Assembly (NCBI RefSeq): GCF_018390645.1
Contig: NZ_JAHBGC010000020.1
Location: forward strand, 418,869 to 482,868
Reading direction: 5' to 3'
From: Ancylobacter dichloromethanicus
GTDB taxonomy: Bacteria; Pseudomonadota; Alphaproteobacteria; Rhizobiales; Xanthobacteraceae
DNA: 64,000 bases
The notes under the pieces are model-generated. The model ran no database searches, was not told where the DNA came from, and saw nothing but the letters and a program-made list of their open reading frames with translations. Made by a program: the position numbers and the translations under genes. Positions 55,693 through 63,714 of the stretch are shown piece by piece. How positions within the stretch are numbered: position 1 is the first letter of the stretch; each line of letters begins with the position of its first letter.

Positions 55693-57516
55693 TCAGGCCC
55701 CCGTGTTCTTCTGCGCGCCGCGGAAGTCGATGACACCCGCGCCGAAATCGAGCCCGGCAGCAACCTTGACCGCGCGGGTATCGAAATCGATCTCCGTGCG
55801 GATCTGCGGGCCTTCGGCGCCGCTGACATAGCCATATACGGCGGTCGGTGCGGCCGCCGGGTCGGCGAAGATATACCAAGCGGTGCCCACGATGTTGGCG
55901 TCGACCACCAGCTCCATCGTGCCGGCCCAAGGATTGACGTCGCCAGACTTCGCGGCGGTGATCGCTGCCAGCACCTGGCGGGCGGCGAGCTCGCTGTCCG
56001 GCCCCGTTACCAGGTAGCGGGGGGCGAGGTTGAGCGGGAGGCCGTCGAGGCTTTTCTGCTTCCGCAGCGCCGCCACCGCCGCCCCGATCGACGAAACATT
56101 GATGGCCGCAGCCGAACCGGCGAGGTTGCCGTGCGTGGCGTGGAAGAGTGCGACGCCATCGGACAGGACCGCATTCGCTGCGAGGAGATCATAGACCCGC
56201 TTGTTCTCGTCAGCAGCAGCTCGCAGCGCGATCATCGAGGAGAAGTCCGCCAGGGCGCCGAGGTCGTCGTTGAGGAGCGCGCGGCGGCCGATGATGAGGC
56301 CCGCGTTCAATTCCTTCGCCCGGACTTTCTCACGGTTCTCGGACAGCGTGCCGAACTTCACCTCGCCGTTTTCGTTCGTCTCCTCGAAGCGCGGGAAATC
56401 TCCTACGCGAAGAAAGCTGGTATCTTTGAAGTCGCTGAAAGTTCGCCGAGCCGCCCACAGTCGGTACGTGGGCGCGGCGACCTCGTAGTTCGCGAGCAAG
56501 GCCTTGTTCGCCGCGTCGGCGAGGAGCAGGGGGAAGTCGCTGGTTGAATGCGCGCCTACCGCGCGTTCCATGAGGGCTGCCTGATCGCGGAGGTTGATCC
56601 GCTCGCCGCGAGCCTGGGCGAGATCGCCAATCATGTCGAGAACCCGGAAACCCCGGAACTCGGCGGCTCGCCCTTCCAGCTTGCAGAGGCTCGGCGCCAT
56701 CCGGTGCGCCAGCGCGTCGGACATCGCTGCGCGGATGGCGATCGGGTCACCATGGTCATGCACAACCGTGGCGGTGCGGATGGTGCCGGCCGGAGCGGTG
56801 CGAGCTCGCATCGCCTCGAAGGCGGCGGCCCGTGCCGCCTCGGCGGTGGCGTTGGCGTCGACTTGGCTGTCGATCCAGCCCTGGTCGAGGCCGGCGACCG
56901 CGGCGATCGAGCGGATTTCGAGGTTGATGGAAGCCCGCGTCGCCGTGTCGGCGGGCGGAGGATTCACCACGGCCGGAGCCGGGGCGGGGTTCGGGGTCGG
57001 CTCGGTGGGCGTCGTCATGGGGGCTTCCCTAATGGTTGCACGGGGGTCGGCGGGGATTGGCACGAGGGAGACCTCAGCGATCTCCCATCGTGTGGCCGTC
57101 ACGCGGCGCCCGCCGGCCGCGTCGGTCGTTTCGGTTCGTGCGAGCACGCGGTAGCCTACCGAGACGCCCCGGATGTGCCCGGCCGCGATGTCGGCTGCGA
57201 TGGGCGCCACGTCGTCGCGGCTCGAGAGGGTCAGGGTTGCCTCGACGGTCGCGCCCTTGGCAGCGATGTCGGTGGCGCTTCCGAGGACATCACCAAGATC
57301 AGACCGCCGGTGGGCGTTCAGCAGAGGCACGCTGCCGCCGGGCGGGATGACGATGCCGCGATGGTCCAAGACCTCGACGTAGCGCCCGCGTGCATCGTAG
57401 CGCTCCACCTCGGCGCCAGCGGCGACCACGGCTCTCATGCTGCGGGTCTGCGGGTCGAAGGTCGACGGGCCGGCGGGGGCCAGCGGCGCGTATCGGGTCA
57501 CGAGCTCAATCGACAT
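55693..57516 (-). CDS. Fused prohead protease and major capsid protein
   Basis: 607 residues. Residues 1-170 are an HK97-type prohead protease: catalytic His69 in LLNAHRRSDLGDVLGSA and Ser119 in HIRGVSVGYRV, with ATRWEIAEVSLVPIPADP. A Pro-rich linker (about 175-205) follows, then a capsid-like domain to the end: SDFPLLLADAANKALLANYE, FGTLSENREKVRAKELN and SLDGLPLNLAPRYLVTG are of the Mu gpT/HK97-like type. The two functions thus come as one polypeptide, presumably cleaved in the prohead. The start at 57516 overlaps portal by 11 bases. Confidence 0.88.
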   Translation of the reverse strand: MSIELVTRYAPLAPAGPSTFDPQTRSMRAVVAAGAEVERYDARGRYVEVLDHRGIVIPPGGSVPLLNAHRRSDLGDVLGSATDIAAKGATVEATLTLSSRDDVAPIAADIAAGHIRGVSVGYRVLARTETTDAAGGRRVTATRWEIAEVSLVPIPADPRATIREAPMTTPTEPTPNPAPAPAVVNPPPADTATRASINLEIRSIAAVAGLDQGWIDSQVDANATAEAARAAAFEAMRARTAPAGTIRTATVVHDHGDPIAIRAAMSDALAHRMAPSLCKLEGRAAEFRGFRVLDMIGDLAQARGERINLRDQAALMERAVGAHSTSDFPLLLADAANKALLANYEVAAPTYRLWAARRTFSDFKDTSFLRVGDFPRFEETNENGEVKFGTLSENREKVRAKELNAGLIIGRRALLNDDLGALADFSSMIALRAAADENKRVYDLLAANAVLSDGVALFHATHGNLAGSAAAINVSSIGAAVAALRKQKSLDGLPLNLAPRYLVTGPDSELAARQVLAAITAAKSGDVNPWAGTMELVVDANIVGTAWYIFADPAAAPTAVYGYVSGAEGPQIRTEIDFDTRAVKVAAGLDFGAGVIDFRGAQKNTGA

Positions 57517-58921
57517 TGGCGGGAACCTCGATGGTCGGCGCGAGGCCGGCGGTGAACGTGAGGCCAAGGCCCTCGGCGCGGGCCTTGTCGCTGGCGATCT
57601 CGGCGTCGAGGGCCTCGATGTCAGTGCCGCGCGCGGCCACCGCCTCGCGGCGCGACATCAGCCCCGCCCCGATCGCGGAAATCTCCGCCTCCACGTCCTT
57701 TTTGGGGTCGACCCACTCGCGCTTCGGCGTGATCCATTTGGCCGCCAGATAGGGGGCTGGATCGGTGAAGAAGCCGGGCGCGGAGAGCCGGCCGGCCAGC
57801 ACTTCGGCGGTGACGAACCGGCGCCAGGTCGGCCGGCACATCTGGAACACCAGAACTCCGTATTGGAGAGCCTCGACACGTCGGCGAAAGTCGACCAAAC
57901 CCGCGCGGATGCTCGAATAGTTGACCCCGGAAAGGTCGCCGGTCAGTTGCTCGTAGGGAATGCCCAGGCCGGCGGCGATCTCGCGCGCCGTTACCTTCAT
58001 AAACTCAATCGCCTCTTGACCGATCTCGGCGGGGTCGGAAAAGCTGACATCCTGCCCCGGCGCCAACACCTTCAGCGTGCCCGGCTCGAGCCCGCCTTCC
58101 AGCATTCCGGGGCCGGCTTCCTCGCCGTCGAAAGGCACCTCGCCGTCCGTGGAGGTGACGAATCCGGTCAACAACGCGCCGATTTTCTGGCGGGTAAGCT
58201 GTGCGTCAGCGGCGCTGTCATAGTCGGCCAATCGGAGAAGGACCGGCGCAAACCAGCTGACGCCGCGGACCTGACCCGCAACCTCGGGGCGGAGAAGGTG
58301 AAATGCGTCGTCGGCGCCGACACGCACCGTTTGCAGCGGCGAGGCCAGCGGCATCCCCGGCCGCTCCCTGCGAATGTGGTACGCGGTGCGGCGCCCTGCA
58401 GCGTCGAACTCGACCCCTGCTACGATGCGAGCGCCGGCGGCGCTGTAGCTCGTCAGGGAGGCGTCGACCTGCTCGGCGTCCAGCAGCCTCACCCGGAGTG
58501 CGCCTCGGCCGTCCAACATGAAGGCGCCGAAGCTCTCTCCGTCGACCACCAGCCGGCGGGCCGCGAGGGCTTGCAGCGCGTAGAAATCCGTGAGCCCGTC
58601 GGCATCGGCCTCGTCCGTCCACCTTTCGAAAGCGGCGTTCAGCGCCGCCCTGATCGCGGGATCGGGGTGCGCTGATTGAGGTTTGATGCCGGAGCCCACA
58701 AGAGCGCTCGTCCAAGCCTCCGCTCCGGATGCCGCGAGGGCGTTATTTGCGACCAACGCCCGCGCTCGCGTGGCCATCGGCCCGCGCGCTGCCATCTGCG
58801 CCGCACGGAGATCGGGCATCCCCCGGAACCCACGCCAGCGACGGCCACCGGCAGCGCCATCATAGGAGCGGCCGAGCAGCCGATTGGCAACGCGGGTGAG
58901 GAGGCCGGGCGCCATGTTCAT
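57506..58921 (-). CDS. Phage portal protein, lambda (GpB) family
   Basis: 471 residues. Family features: RARALVANNALAASGAEAWT and SALVGSGIKPQ at the N-terminus, VDGESFGAFMLD, RLLDAEQVD, and GDLSGVNYSSIRAGLVDFRR with LRRRV in the C-terminal half. Twelve copies form the DNA entry ring of the head. ATG at 58921 overlaps the stop of the MerR-like gene (ATGA), so they are coupled. Confidence 0.92.
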   Translation of the reverse strand: MNMAPGLLTRVANRLLGRSYDGAAGGRRWRGFRGMPDLRAAQMAARGPMATRARALVANNALAASGAEAWTSALVGSGIKPQSAHPDPAIRAALNAAFERWTDEADADGLTDFYALQALAARRLVVDGESFGAFMLDGRGALRVRLLDAEQVDASLTSYSAAGARIVAGVEFDAAGRRTAYHIRRERPGMPLASPLQTVRVGADDAFHLLRPEVAGQVRGVSWFAPVLLRLADYDSAADAQLTRQKIGALLTGFVTSTDGEVPFDGEEAGPGMLEGGLEPGTLKVLAPGQDVSFSDPAEIGQEAIEFMKVTAREIAAGLGIPYEQLTGDLSGVNYSSIRAGLVDFRRRVEALQYGVLVFQMCRPTWRRFVTAEVLAGRLSAPGFFTDPAPYLAAKWITPKREWVDPKKDVEAEISAIGAGLMSRREAVAARGTDIEALDAEIASDKARAEGLGLTFTAGLAPTIEVPANVD

Positions 58922-59367
58922 TCCGCCGGGATGGCTGCAGCTGCGGCGGACACTCGCCGCCAGATCGCCGCGAGATCGATCGTCACCATCACCTCGATGC
59001 CGCGATCCATATCCGGCTCGGATGCATATGGCGCAAATGGGATCGAGTAACCCTGCCACTCGCCAGGATAGCGCGGATGAAGAGTTACATAGACTTTCGA
59101 CCAGTCGCGATGCCCCGCCGCCAGCTCGTTGATCGTCGATTCCGCGCGATTGGCGAGCTCGAAGGCACAACCCAAGCTAAGCCCGGCCGTCGTGAGCGCC
59201 TTGACGAGCGCGAGGTAGGTCACTTCGCTGACCCGGTACCGAGGGTGTCGAAGCTCGTCCTCGCTCATGCCGAACGTCAGCCGCCCTGAAGCTCGCCATG
59301 CGCGCAACGTTTCGGGCGCAACGCTTGCCAGGGCAGCGGCCTGTGATGGCTTCAGAAGTGACGACAT
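58918..59367 (-). CDS. MerR-like regulator between terL and portal genes
   Basis: 149 residues. The N-terminal helix-turn-helix is LLKPSQAAALASVAPETLRA followed by WRASGRLTFG and RYRVSEVTYLALVKALTTAG, in the order of MerR/excisionase-type winged helices. The C-terminal half (about 75-149) is not recognised. Where lambda-like phages usually have gpW, this phage has a DNA-binding gene with a readable promoter (59397-59425) and a 20-bp dyad at the start point. A late-gene regulator is a fair guess. Confidence 0.65.
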   Translation of the reverse strand: MSSLLKPSQAAALASVAPETLRAWRASGRLTFGMSEDELRHPRYRVSEVTYLALVKALTTAGLSLGCAFELANRAESTINELAAGHRDWSKVYVTLHPRYPGEWQGYSIPFAPYASEPDMDRGIEVMVTIDLAAIWRRVSAAAAAIPAE

Positions 59368-59378
59368 AGCGACCTCGA

Positions 59379-59425
59379 ATCGTTACCAACGAAACGATAA
59401 TACGTTTGTTGAATAACGATTGCAA
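59379..59425 (-). promoter_or_regulatory. Promoter and dyad operator in front of the MerR-like gene
   Basis: On the minus strand: -35 TTGCAA (59420-59425), 17-base spacer, -10 TATTAT (59397-59402), then ATCGTT/AACGAT arms (59393-59398 and 59379-59384) forming a 20-bp dyad that begins inside the -10 box. The region is AT-rich compared with its neighbours. It is the clearest sigma70-type promoter in the late cluster, placed between terL and the rest of the head genes, and the dyad could bind the MerR-like product. Confidence 0.65.
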
Positions 59426-59434
59426 ATCGAGGAG

Positions 59435-61195
59435 CTATCCGTCCATCCACCGCGAGCGATACACGGTGACGGGCCTCGCCACCGGCGGAGTGCTCGCGCC
59501 CTTCACCTCTTCCTCGCGCACGGTCCAGTTCAGGGTGAGGGCGTGCCGAGCGGCATAGGCGTAGACGACGCAATCCAGCGCCTCGGCGCGCCGGCCGGGA
59601 ATGCGCTCGAAGCGGCGGATCGGCTGGCCCTTGAAGTACCGCACCGTTCTGCGCTCTGAGGTGAGCTGTTCGAACCATGCGGGTTCCAGCGTCTCGCTGA
59701 ACCGGATCGACCGGCCGCGAGCCAGCCGGTTCGCCAGCGTCGTCTTAATGCCGTCGACACCAACAATCCACAGCCGCCCGCCGCGCACCTTGGTCTTGCT
59801 CGCTTGGATGGCAGGGCGGGCGCCAGAGACGCCCTTTCCGGCCATGATGCGCCGAACCGCGCGCGGAAAGCAGAAGGCATAGACCCTTTCGGTCCAATCA
59901 CCATCGCCCGCGTCCACCACGGCGGCGTCGACCTTCAGGAGACCGCCGGCGGGATGCTTCCACCGGCTCTTGAGGAGCGCGTCGAGTTCAAGCCACGTCG
60001 TATCATCGTCGGGGGAGCCCCAGACGATGACGTGTCCGAGCACGAATAGCTCGGTATGGCTCCAGCCGCACAGCGTGACCTCGATCCGATCGTCTTGCAC
60101 GTCGCATCCAGCGGTGATCGCCAGCACGTCCGCCGGAATAGCCTCCAGCCCGAACGGCTCGGCCCGCGCCTGAAGCGCGGCCTCGTCCACCTCCTCACCG
60201 CCGTCCTTCCAGCCCTCGGCAAGGATCGTGTTGACGAAAACCTGAAGCGTCTCCGGGTCATCCTTCGCGGCAAGGAATTCGGCAGCTAGCTTCGACCAGG
60301 ACGCATTCGGGAGGGGCGACACGAGTGCGTTCAGTCGGAAGCCGGCATGCCCCTGCACCTCCGGCGCCGTGGCGCGCCAGCGGCCGGCTTCCACCATGGC
60401 AGGCTTGTCGACTTCCTCGATCACGCAGCCGTTCTCCGGACAGACGGCGTGCGCCTCCGAGGGCTTGCCTTCCGGCCATTGGATATGCCGCCACAGCAGC
60501 TCGAACCGATGGCCGCAATGCGGACAGGGCACCTCGAAAACGCGCTTGTCGCTGGCCGCATAGGACCGCAAGACGTTGCTGGTTTCCTCGTGCAGCGGGG
60601 TCGACCCGATGATGATTTTGCGGTTCCCAAAGCTGATCGTGCGCTTCTCCGCCAGCAGGATCGGGCTGCCCTCCGGCCCCGGAAGCATGGCGTCGGCTTC
60701 GTCGATCAGCAGCACGCGAACATTATGGCGCCGCAAGTTGCGGGGCGATTTCGCTGCCACGATCTTCAGGCTGCCGCCGGCGAACCGGCGCGACAGCAGC
60801 GTGTTTCGATCCCCATCGGGCGCCAGCAAGCCGGCAAGCGACGGGCTGGCGTCGAAGAGCGGCTCTATCTGGGAAACCATCGCATCGCGGGCGTCCGCCT
60901 CGGTGGGCAGAAGCATCAGCACCGGGGCCGGCTCGTTGGCGACGAACGACGCCAGGCCGCCGGCCATGAGGGTTGAGAGGCCGACGCGCACCGCCTTCAC
61001 CAGCGTCACGCGTTCAACGGCAGGGTCGCCCATGGCGTCGGCTATTCCGCGCTGAAAGGGGTAGAGCCGGACCGGCCCGGGCAAGGCGGAGACATCGGCC
61101 GGAAGCACGACGTGCCGCTCGATCCATTCGGAGAGCGGCAGGCGCGGCGGCGGTCGAAGGGCGGCGCGCGCCCGGCGTTCAAGCTCAAGAAGCAT
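59435..61195 (-). CDS. terL: Terminase large subunit, GpA family
   Basis: 586 residues. The N-terminal ATPase has a P-loop variant (LVKAVRVGLST) and Walker B (VRVLLIDEADAML); a zinc-ribbon-like segment has CPHCGHRF and CPENGC. C-terminal nuclease aspartates are in AGCDVQDDRIEVTL and VVDAGDGDW, with EALDCVVYAYAARHAL at the end. This is the lambda GpA type that cuts at cos and packages DNA. ATG at 61195 overlaps terS by 11 bases; the frame opens at 61231. Confidence 0.93.
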   Translation of the reverse strand: MLLELERRARAALRPPPRLPLSEWIERHVVLPADVSALPGPVRLYPFQRGIADAMGDPAVERVTLVKAVRVGLSTLMAGGLASFVANEPAPVLMLLPTEADARDAMVSQIEPLFDASPSLAGLLAPDGDRNTLLSRRFAGGSLKIVAAKSPRNLRRHNVRVLLIDEADAMLPGPEGSPILLAEKRTISFGNRKIIIGSTPLHEETSNVLRSYAASDKRVFEVPCPHCGHRFELLWRHIQWPEGKPSEAHAVCPENGCVIEEVDKPAMVEAGRWRATAPEVQGHAGFRLNALVSPLPNASWSKLAAEFLAAKDDPETLQVFVNTILAEGWKDGGEEVDEAALQARAEPFGLEAIPADVLAITAGCDVQDDRIEVTLCGWSHTELFVLGHVIVWGSPDDDTTWLELDALLKSRWKHPAGGLLKVDAAVVDAGDGDWTERVYAFCFPRAVRRIMAGKGVSGARPAIQASKTKVRGGRLWIVGVDGIKTTLANRLARGRSIRFSETLEPAWFEQLTSERRTVRYFKGQPIRRFERIPGRRAEALDCVVYAYAARHALTLNWTVREEEVKGASTPPVARPVTVYRSRWMDG

Positions 61196-61751
61196 CAGCC
61201 GCCCCCTGTAGCGCGTCGCGCACCTCCTCATCGAGGATCGCCCCTTCGGACGGCGAGAGCCTCCCCAGCCTAGCCATGCAGCGCGCCGGCACCGCCAGCA
61301 TCCGGGCGCGGATGTCGCGGAGAACCTCCGTCCATGCCCGCTCGACCTCGGCGGCAGGCAAAAGCTCGCGCCTCATCTCGGCGTTCTTCAGCGCCAGGTG
61401 GTCCGCCTGCTCCCGCGCTTGGCGCGCCCTTTCGCTGGTGAGGCCTGCCTGCGCATCGCCGGCGCGGCCGGCTGCCTGCTCGCGGAGGTGCGCGCAATAG
61501 CTCGCCACCGATCCCGCGGCGTCATACCGGCCCCTGCCGGCCCGCAGGACAACGCCACGGCCCGCCAGTTCCCGCACCGTTCGCGGAGCAATTCCGAGCA
61601 GCGCGCCCATCTCGTCCGCTGTCAGCGGCGCCCCGAACGGCGGCGGAGCCCCCTTTGCGGCCCGTTTCGAGAGCGATATTCCGGGGCGCGGCGTCCCCGC
61701 CCTCTGTGGCCCCGGGAAGGACCCTGCCGCCGTGGTGTTGCCCTTCGGCAT
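61185..61751 (-). CDS. terS: Terminase small subunit, Nu1-like
   Basis: 188 residues. A winged-helix-like part (LTADEMGALLGIAPRTVREL, then AGRGVVLRAGRGRYD) resembles the DNA-recognition domain of lambda Nu1, and a helical part (SERARQAREQADHLALKNAE, then MRRELLPAAEVERAWTEVL) follows. It recognises the packaging site and hands DNA to TerL. The ATG at 61751 overlaps the upstream stop by one base; a GTG at 61754 is an alternative. Confidence 0.8.
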   Translation of the reverse strand: MPKGNTTAAGSFPGPQRAGTPRPGISLSKRAAKGAPPPFGAPLTADEMGALLGIAPRTVRELAGRGVVLRAGRGRYDAAGSVASYCAHLREQAAGRAGDAQAGLTSERARQAREQADHLALKNAEMRRELLPAAEVERAWTEVLRDIRARMLAVPARCMARLGRLSPSEGAILDEEVRDALQGAADAS

Positions 61752-62179
61752 CACTCTGCCCCCTCGGTGCTGGTGACGGTCGGGCTCGCGCCCTCGCCGG
61801 TGACCGGAGCCGCAGGCGGGAACACGGACCGAGGCGGCTGCTTTGCCCGGCGAGCGTCGCTGTCTGCCTGCTTGAGAATCAGGGCGATGCTATTAAGAAA
61901 CCCGTTTGTTTCAAATCTCTCGAGGGCCGAGCCTGGGTCGTAGCGATCAGTGATAGGCGAGCCCTTGTAGCTCCACATGCCGCCGAGCACGGCGACGGTC
62001 GCCAATTCCATCGCGTCCAACGCGACAGCGAACGTTCGGTCAGAAACCTCATCCGGGATCGGCGGTCGCCCGCTGCGGACTAGATGCTTGTTGATGATCT
62101 CGCGGGCGGCGACGGTTTTTGACTTGTACGGCACCTTCGTCCGCGGCGGGAACGCCGCTTTGGTCCTGCTGTCGGTCAC
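61751..62179 (-). CDS. Probable separate phage protein from internal GTG start
   Basis: 142 residues from GTG at 62179 (VTDSRTKAAFPPRTKVPYKS), with AVALDAMELATVAVLGGMWS and a tail rich in Pro and Thr. The GTG is preceded by GGAGGGAGCACAA, a strong ribosome-binding site at good spacing. The frame joins in phase with the longer upstream ORF, but an alternative reading frame of that ORF also ends on the same GTGA. No family is recognised. Confidence 0.5.
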   Translation of the reverse strand: MTDSRTKAAFPPRTKVPYKSKTVAAREIINKHLVRSGRPPIPDEVSDRTFAVALDAMELATVAVLGGMWSYKGSPITDRYDPGSALERFETNGFLNSIALILKQADSDARRAKQPPRSVFPPAAPVTGEGASPTVTSTEGAE

Positions 62180-63148
62180 TTGTGCTCCCTCCGGTGGGCG
62201 ATGATCTCGGTCGGTTCTGGCGGCGCGGCGCCGGGAGGCGCCTCCGTCGCGCGGTATGACCTTGGTGACGGTGGCAGCGATCGAAGCAGGGGCGGCCACT
62301 TGTGGTTTGCAGGTGCCGTTCGCGACGCGAAGCGAAGCTCCGCTTACTTTCTTGCTCAAAAGGGACGTGCAAACCGGCGCCTTAACCTCGGCTTTTGGCT
62401 CGTGGAGGGCGGCTTCAGCCGCCACCTCAGCAGCGCGTTTTCGCCTCTTGTAAAAGGCGGCTCTCGAGATGCCGAGCCGCCGGCATTCGGCCGCGACCGA
62501 TCCAGCCTCATACTCGGCCCTGGGCTTGACCTCGCCGGCGGCGCGGGCTTCTGCCCGCCGCGCTTTGGAACGGGCTGCTTGGCGTTCCTTGCTCAGGCGG
62601 GCGCGCTCTCCGGCGTCGGCATCGATGGCGCCAATGGTCGTAACGTCGGCAGCCAGCCTCTCGGACATCCGAAGACGCAGCATTCGCGCCGCGGTATCCG
62701 CACGGAAAAACTTGGGTTCGGCGATTGCCGCCTCGATCGCCAAGGTAATCTCGTATCGAGGGAGGCCCGGCAGCCAGCGGCTGCACCAGGTCGCGACACC
62801 AGCGATTACCAGCCCGACGGGATCCGGCCGACCGGCTGCTCGTTGAAGCTCGCGGGGGAGCAAGCAATGCAGGACGACGTCGAAGTAGGATTCCGCATCG
62901 TCAGTGTCGACGGGCCCGCCATGCCGCAACATGATGATCCGTTCGACTTCGTGCAGCCGGCGGGAGGCGAGTACGAAGCCGCCGCCGCGGCTGGCCTTGC
63001 GGCGATACCCGAGCTGGGCCCCGCCGACTGTCAGCCGTTTGGCGTCGTCCGGCACGACGCGCGCGGCTGCCGCGACAGTCGCGGCATCGTGGAGCCGGGA
63101 ATCGATCACGGCGGCGGGAAGGTGATGTTCTCGAGAGGCGGCGATCAT
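61751..63148 (-). CDS. Phage helix-turn-helix protein, upstream part of a long ORF
   Basis: 465 codons from ATG at 63148 with no stop before 61751. The N-terminal 300 residues are coherent: MIAASREHHLPAAVIDSRLH, VERIIMLRHGGPVDTDDAES and a helix-turn-helix ECRRLGISRAAFYKRRKRAA near 265-285. The part around residues 310-323 is less protein-like, and GTG 62179 with a good ribosome-binding site probably starts a second product, so the true first gene may end near 62180. Its ATG overlaps the upstream stop (ATGA). Confidence 0.55.
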   Translation of the reverse strand: MIAASREHHLPAAVIDSRLHDAATVAAAARVVPDDAKRLTVGGAQLGYRRKASRGGGFVLASRRLHEVERIIMLRHGGPVDTDDAESYFDVVLHCLLPRELQRAAGRPDPVGLVIAGVATWCSRWLPGLPRYEITLAIEAAIAEPKFFRADTAARMLRLRMSERLAADVTTIGAIDADAGERARLSKERQAARSKARRAEARAAGEVKPRAEYEAGSVAAECRRLGISRAAFYKRRKRAAEVAAEAALHEPKAEVKAPVCTSLLSKKVSGASLRVANGTCKPQVAAPASIAATVTKVIPRDGGASRRRAARTDRDHRPPEGAQVTDSRTKAAFPPRTKVPYKSKTVAAREIINKHLVRSGRPPIPDEVSDRTFAVALDAMELATVAVLGGMWSYKGSPITDRYDPGSALERFETNGFLNSIALILKQADSDARRAKQPPRSVFPPAAPVTGEGASPTVTSTEGAE

Positions 63149-63714
63149 TCTTCGCCCCCCAGTAGCCAGCACGTCGCGGCAGTCCCCGACCAAGTGCCAG
63201 CCTTGATCGGCGTCGGCTCGAACCGCAGTTCCCGCATGATGGCGAGGCCCTGCGCCTCGTCGGCGGCGTTCTGCCGTTGCCTCAGGTATCGGCCACGGGG
63301 CCACCAGCGGCCGTCCGGCGCGACCAGGACAACGAGGTATCGATCCTCGGCGCCGAAGTCGGTGCCATCATAGTGGTGGATCGCCACATGGCCACGATCG
63401 GGCGGTTGGTCAGCGCTGGAACCGGGAGCCTCGTCTTCGCTCACGTGGTCGAAGAGGAGCGTGTAGATGGTGGCGTGCTTGCCGGTGCCGCGGAACTTTC
63501 GCCCGAGCCATCCGGCCGCCTCAAGGGCGGCAATAGCCCCCTCTGCCGCCTTGGGCTCCAAGGCCACGGCGTTGGCGATGACGTCGAGCGAGGGGTTCGC
63601 CCAGCCGCCTTCACGCCACAGCGCGAGCCGCACTGCAACGATCTTCGTCTCTGCGGAGAGGTCAGGTGCAGCGACGACAGAGACGATCCATTGGGAGTAT
63701 TTCCGGTGGGTCAT
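63145..63714 (-). CDS. Phage winged-helix protein
   Basis: 189 residues: MTHRKYSQWIVSVVAAPDLS then AETKIVAVRLALWREGGWAN, PSLDVIANAVALEPKAAEGA, IAALEAAGWLGRKFRGTGKH. This is a replication-initiator-like or GntR-like winged helix (N-terminal strand, three helices, G-W-L wing). The C-terminal half (about 100-189) is unrecognised. It lies first among the readable genes of the leftward late operon, overlapping both neighbours by four bases. Confidence 0.6.
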   Translation of the reverse strand: MTHRKYSQWIVSVVAAPDLSAETKIVAVRLALWREGGWANPSLDVIANAVALEPKAAEGAIAALEAAGWLGRKFRGTGKHATIYTLLFDHVSEDEAPGSSADQPPDRGHVAIHHYDGTDFGAEDRYLVVLVAPDGRWWPRGRYLRQRQNAADEAQGLAIMRELRFEPTPIKAGTWSGTAATCWLLGGEE

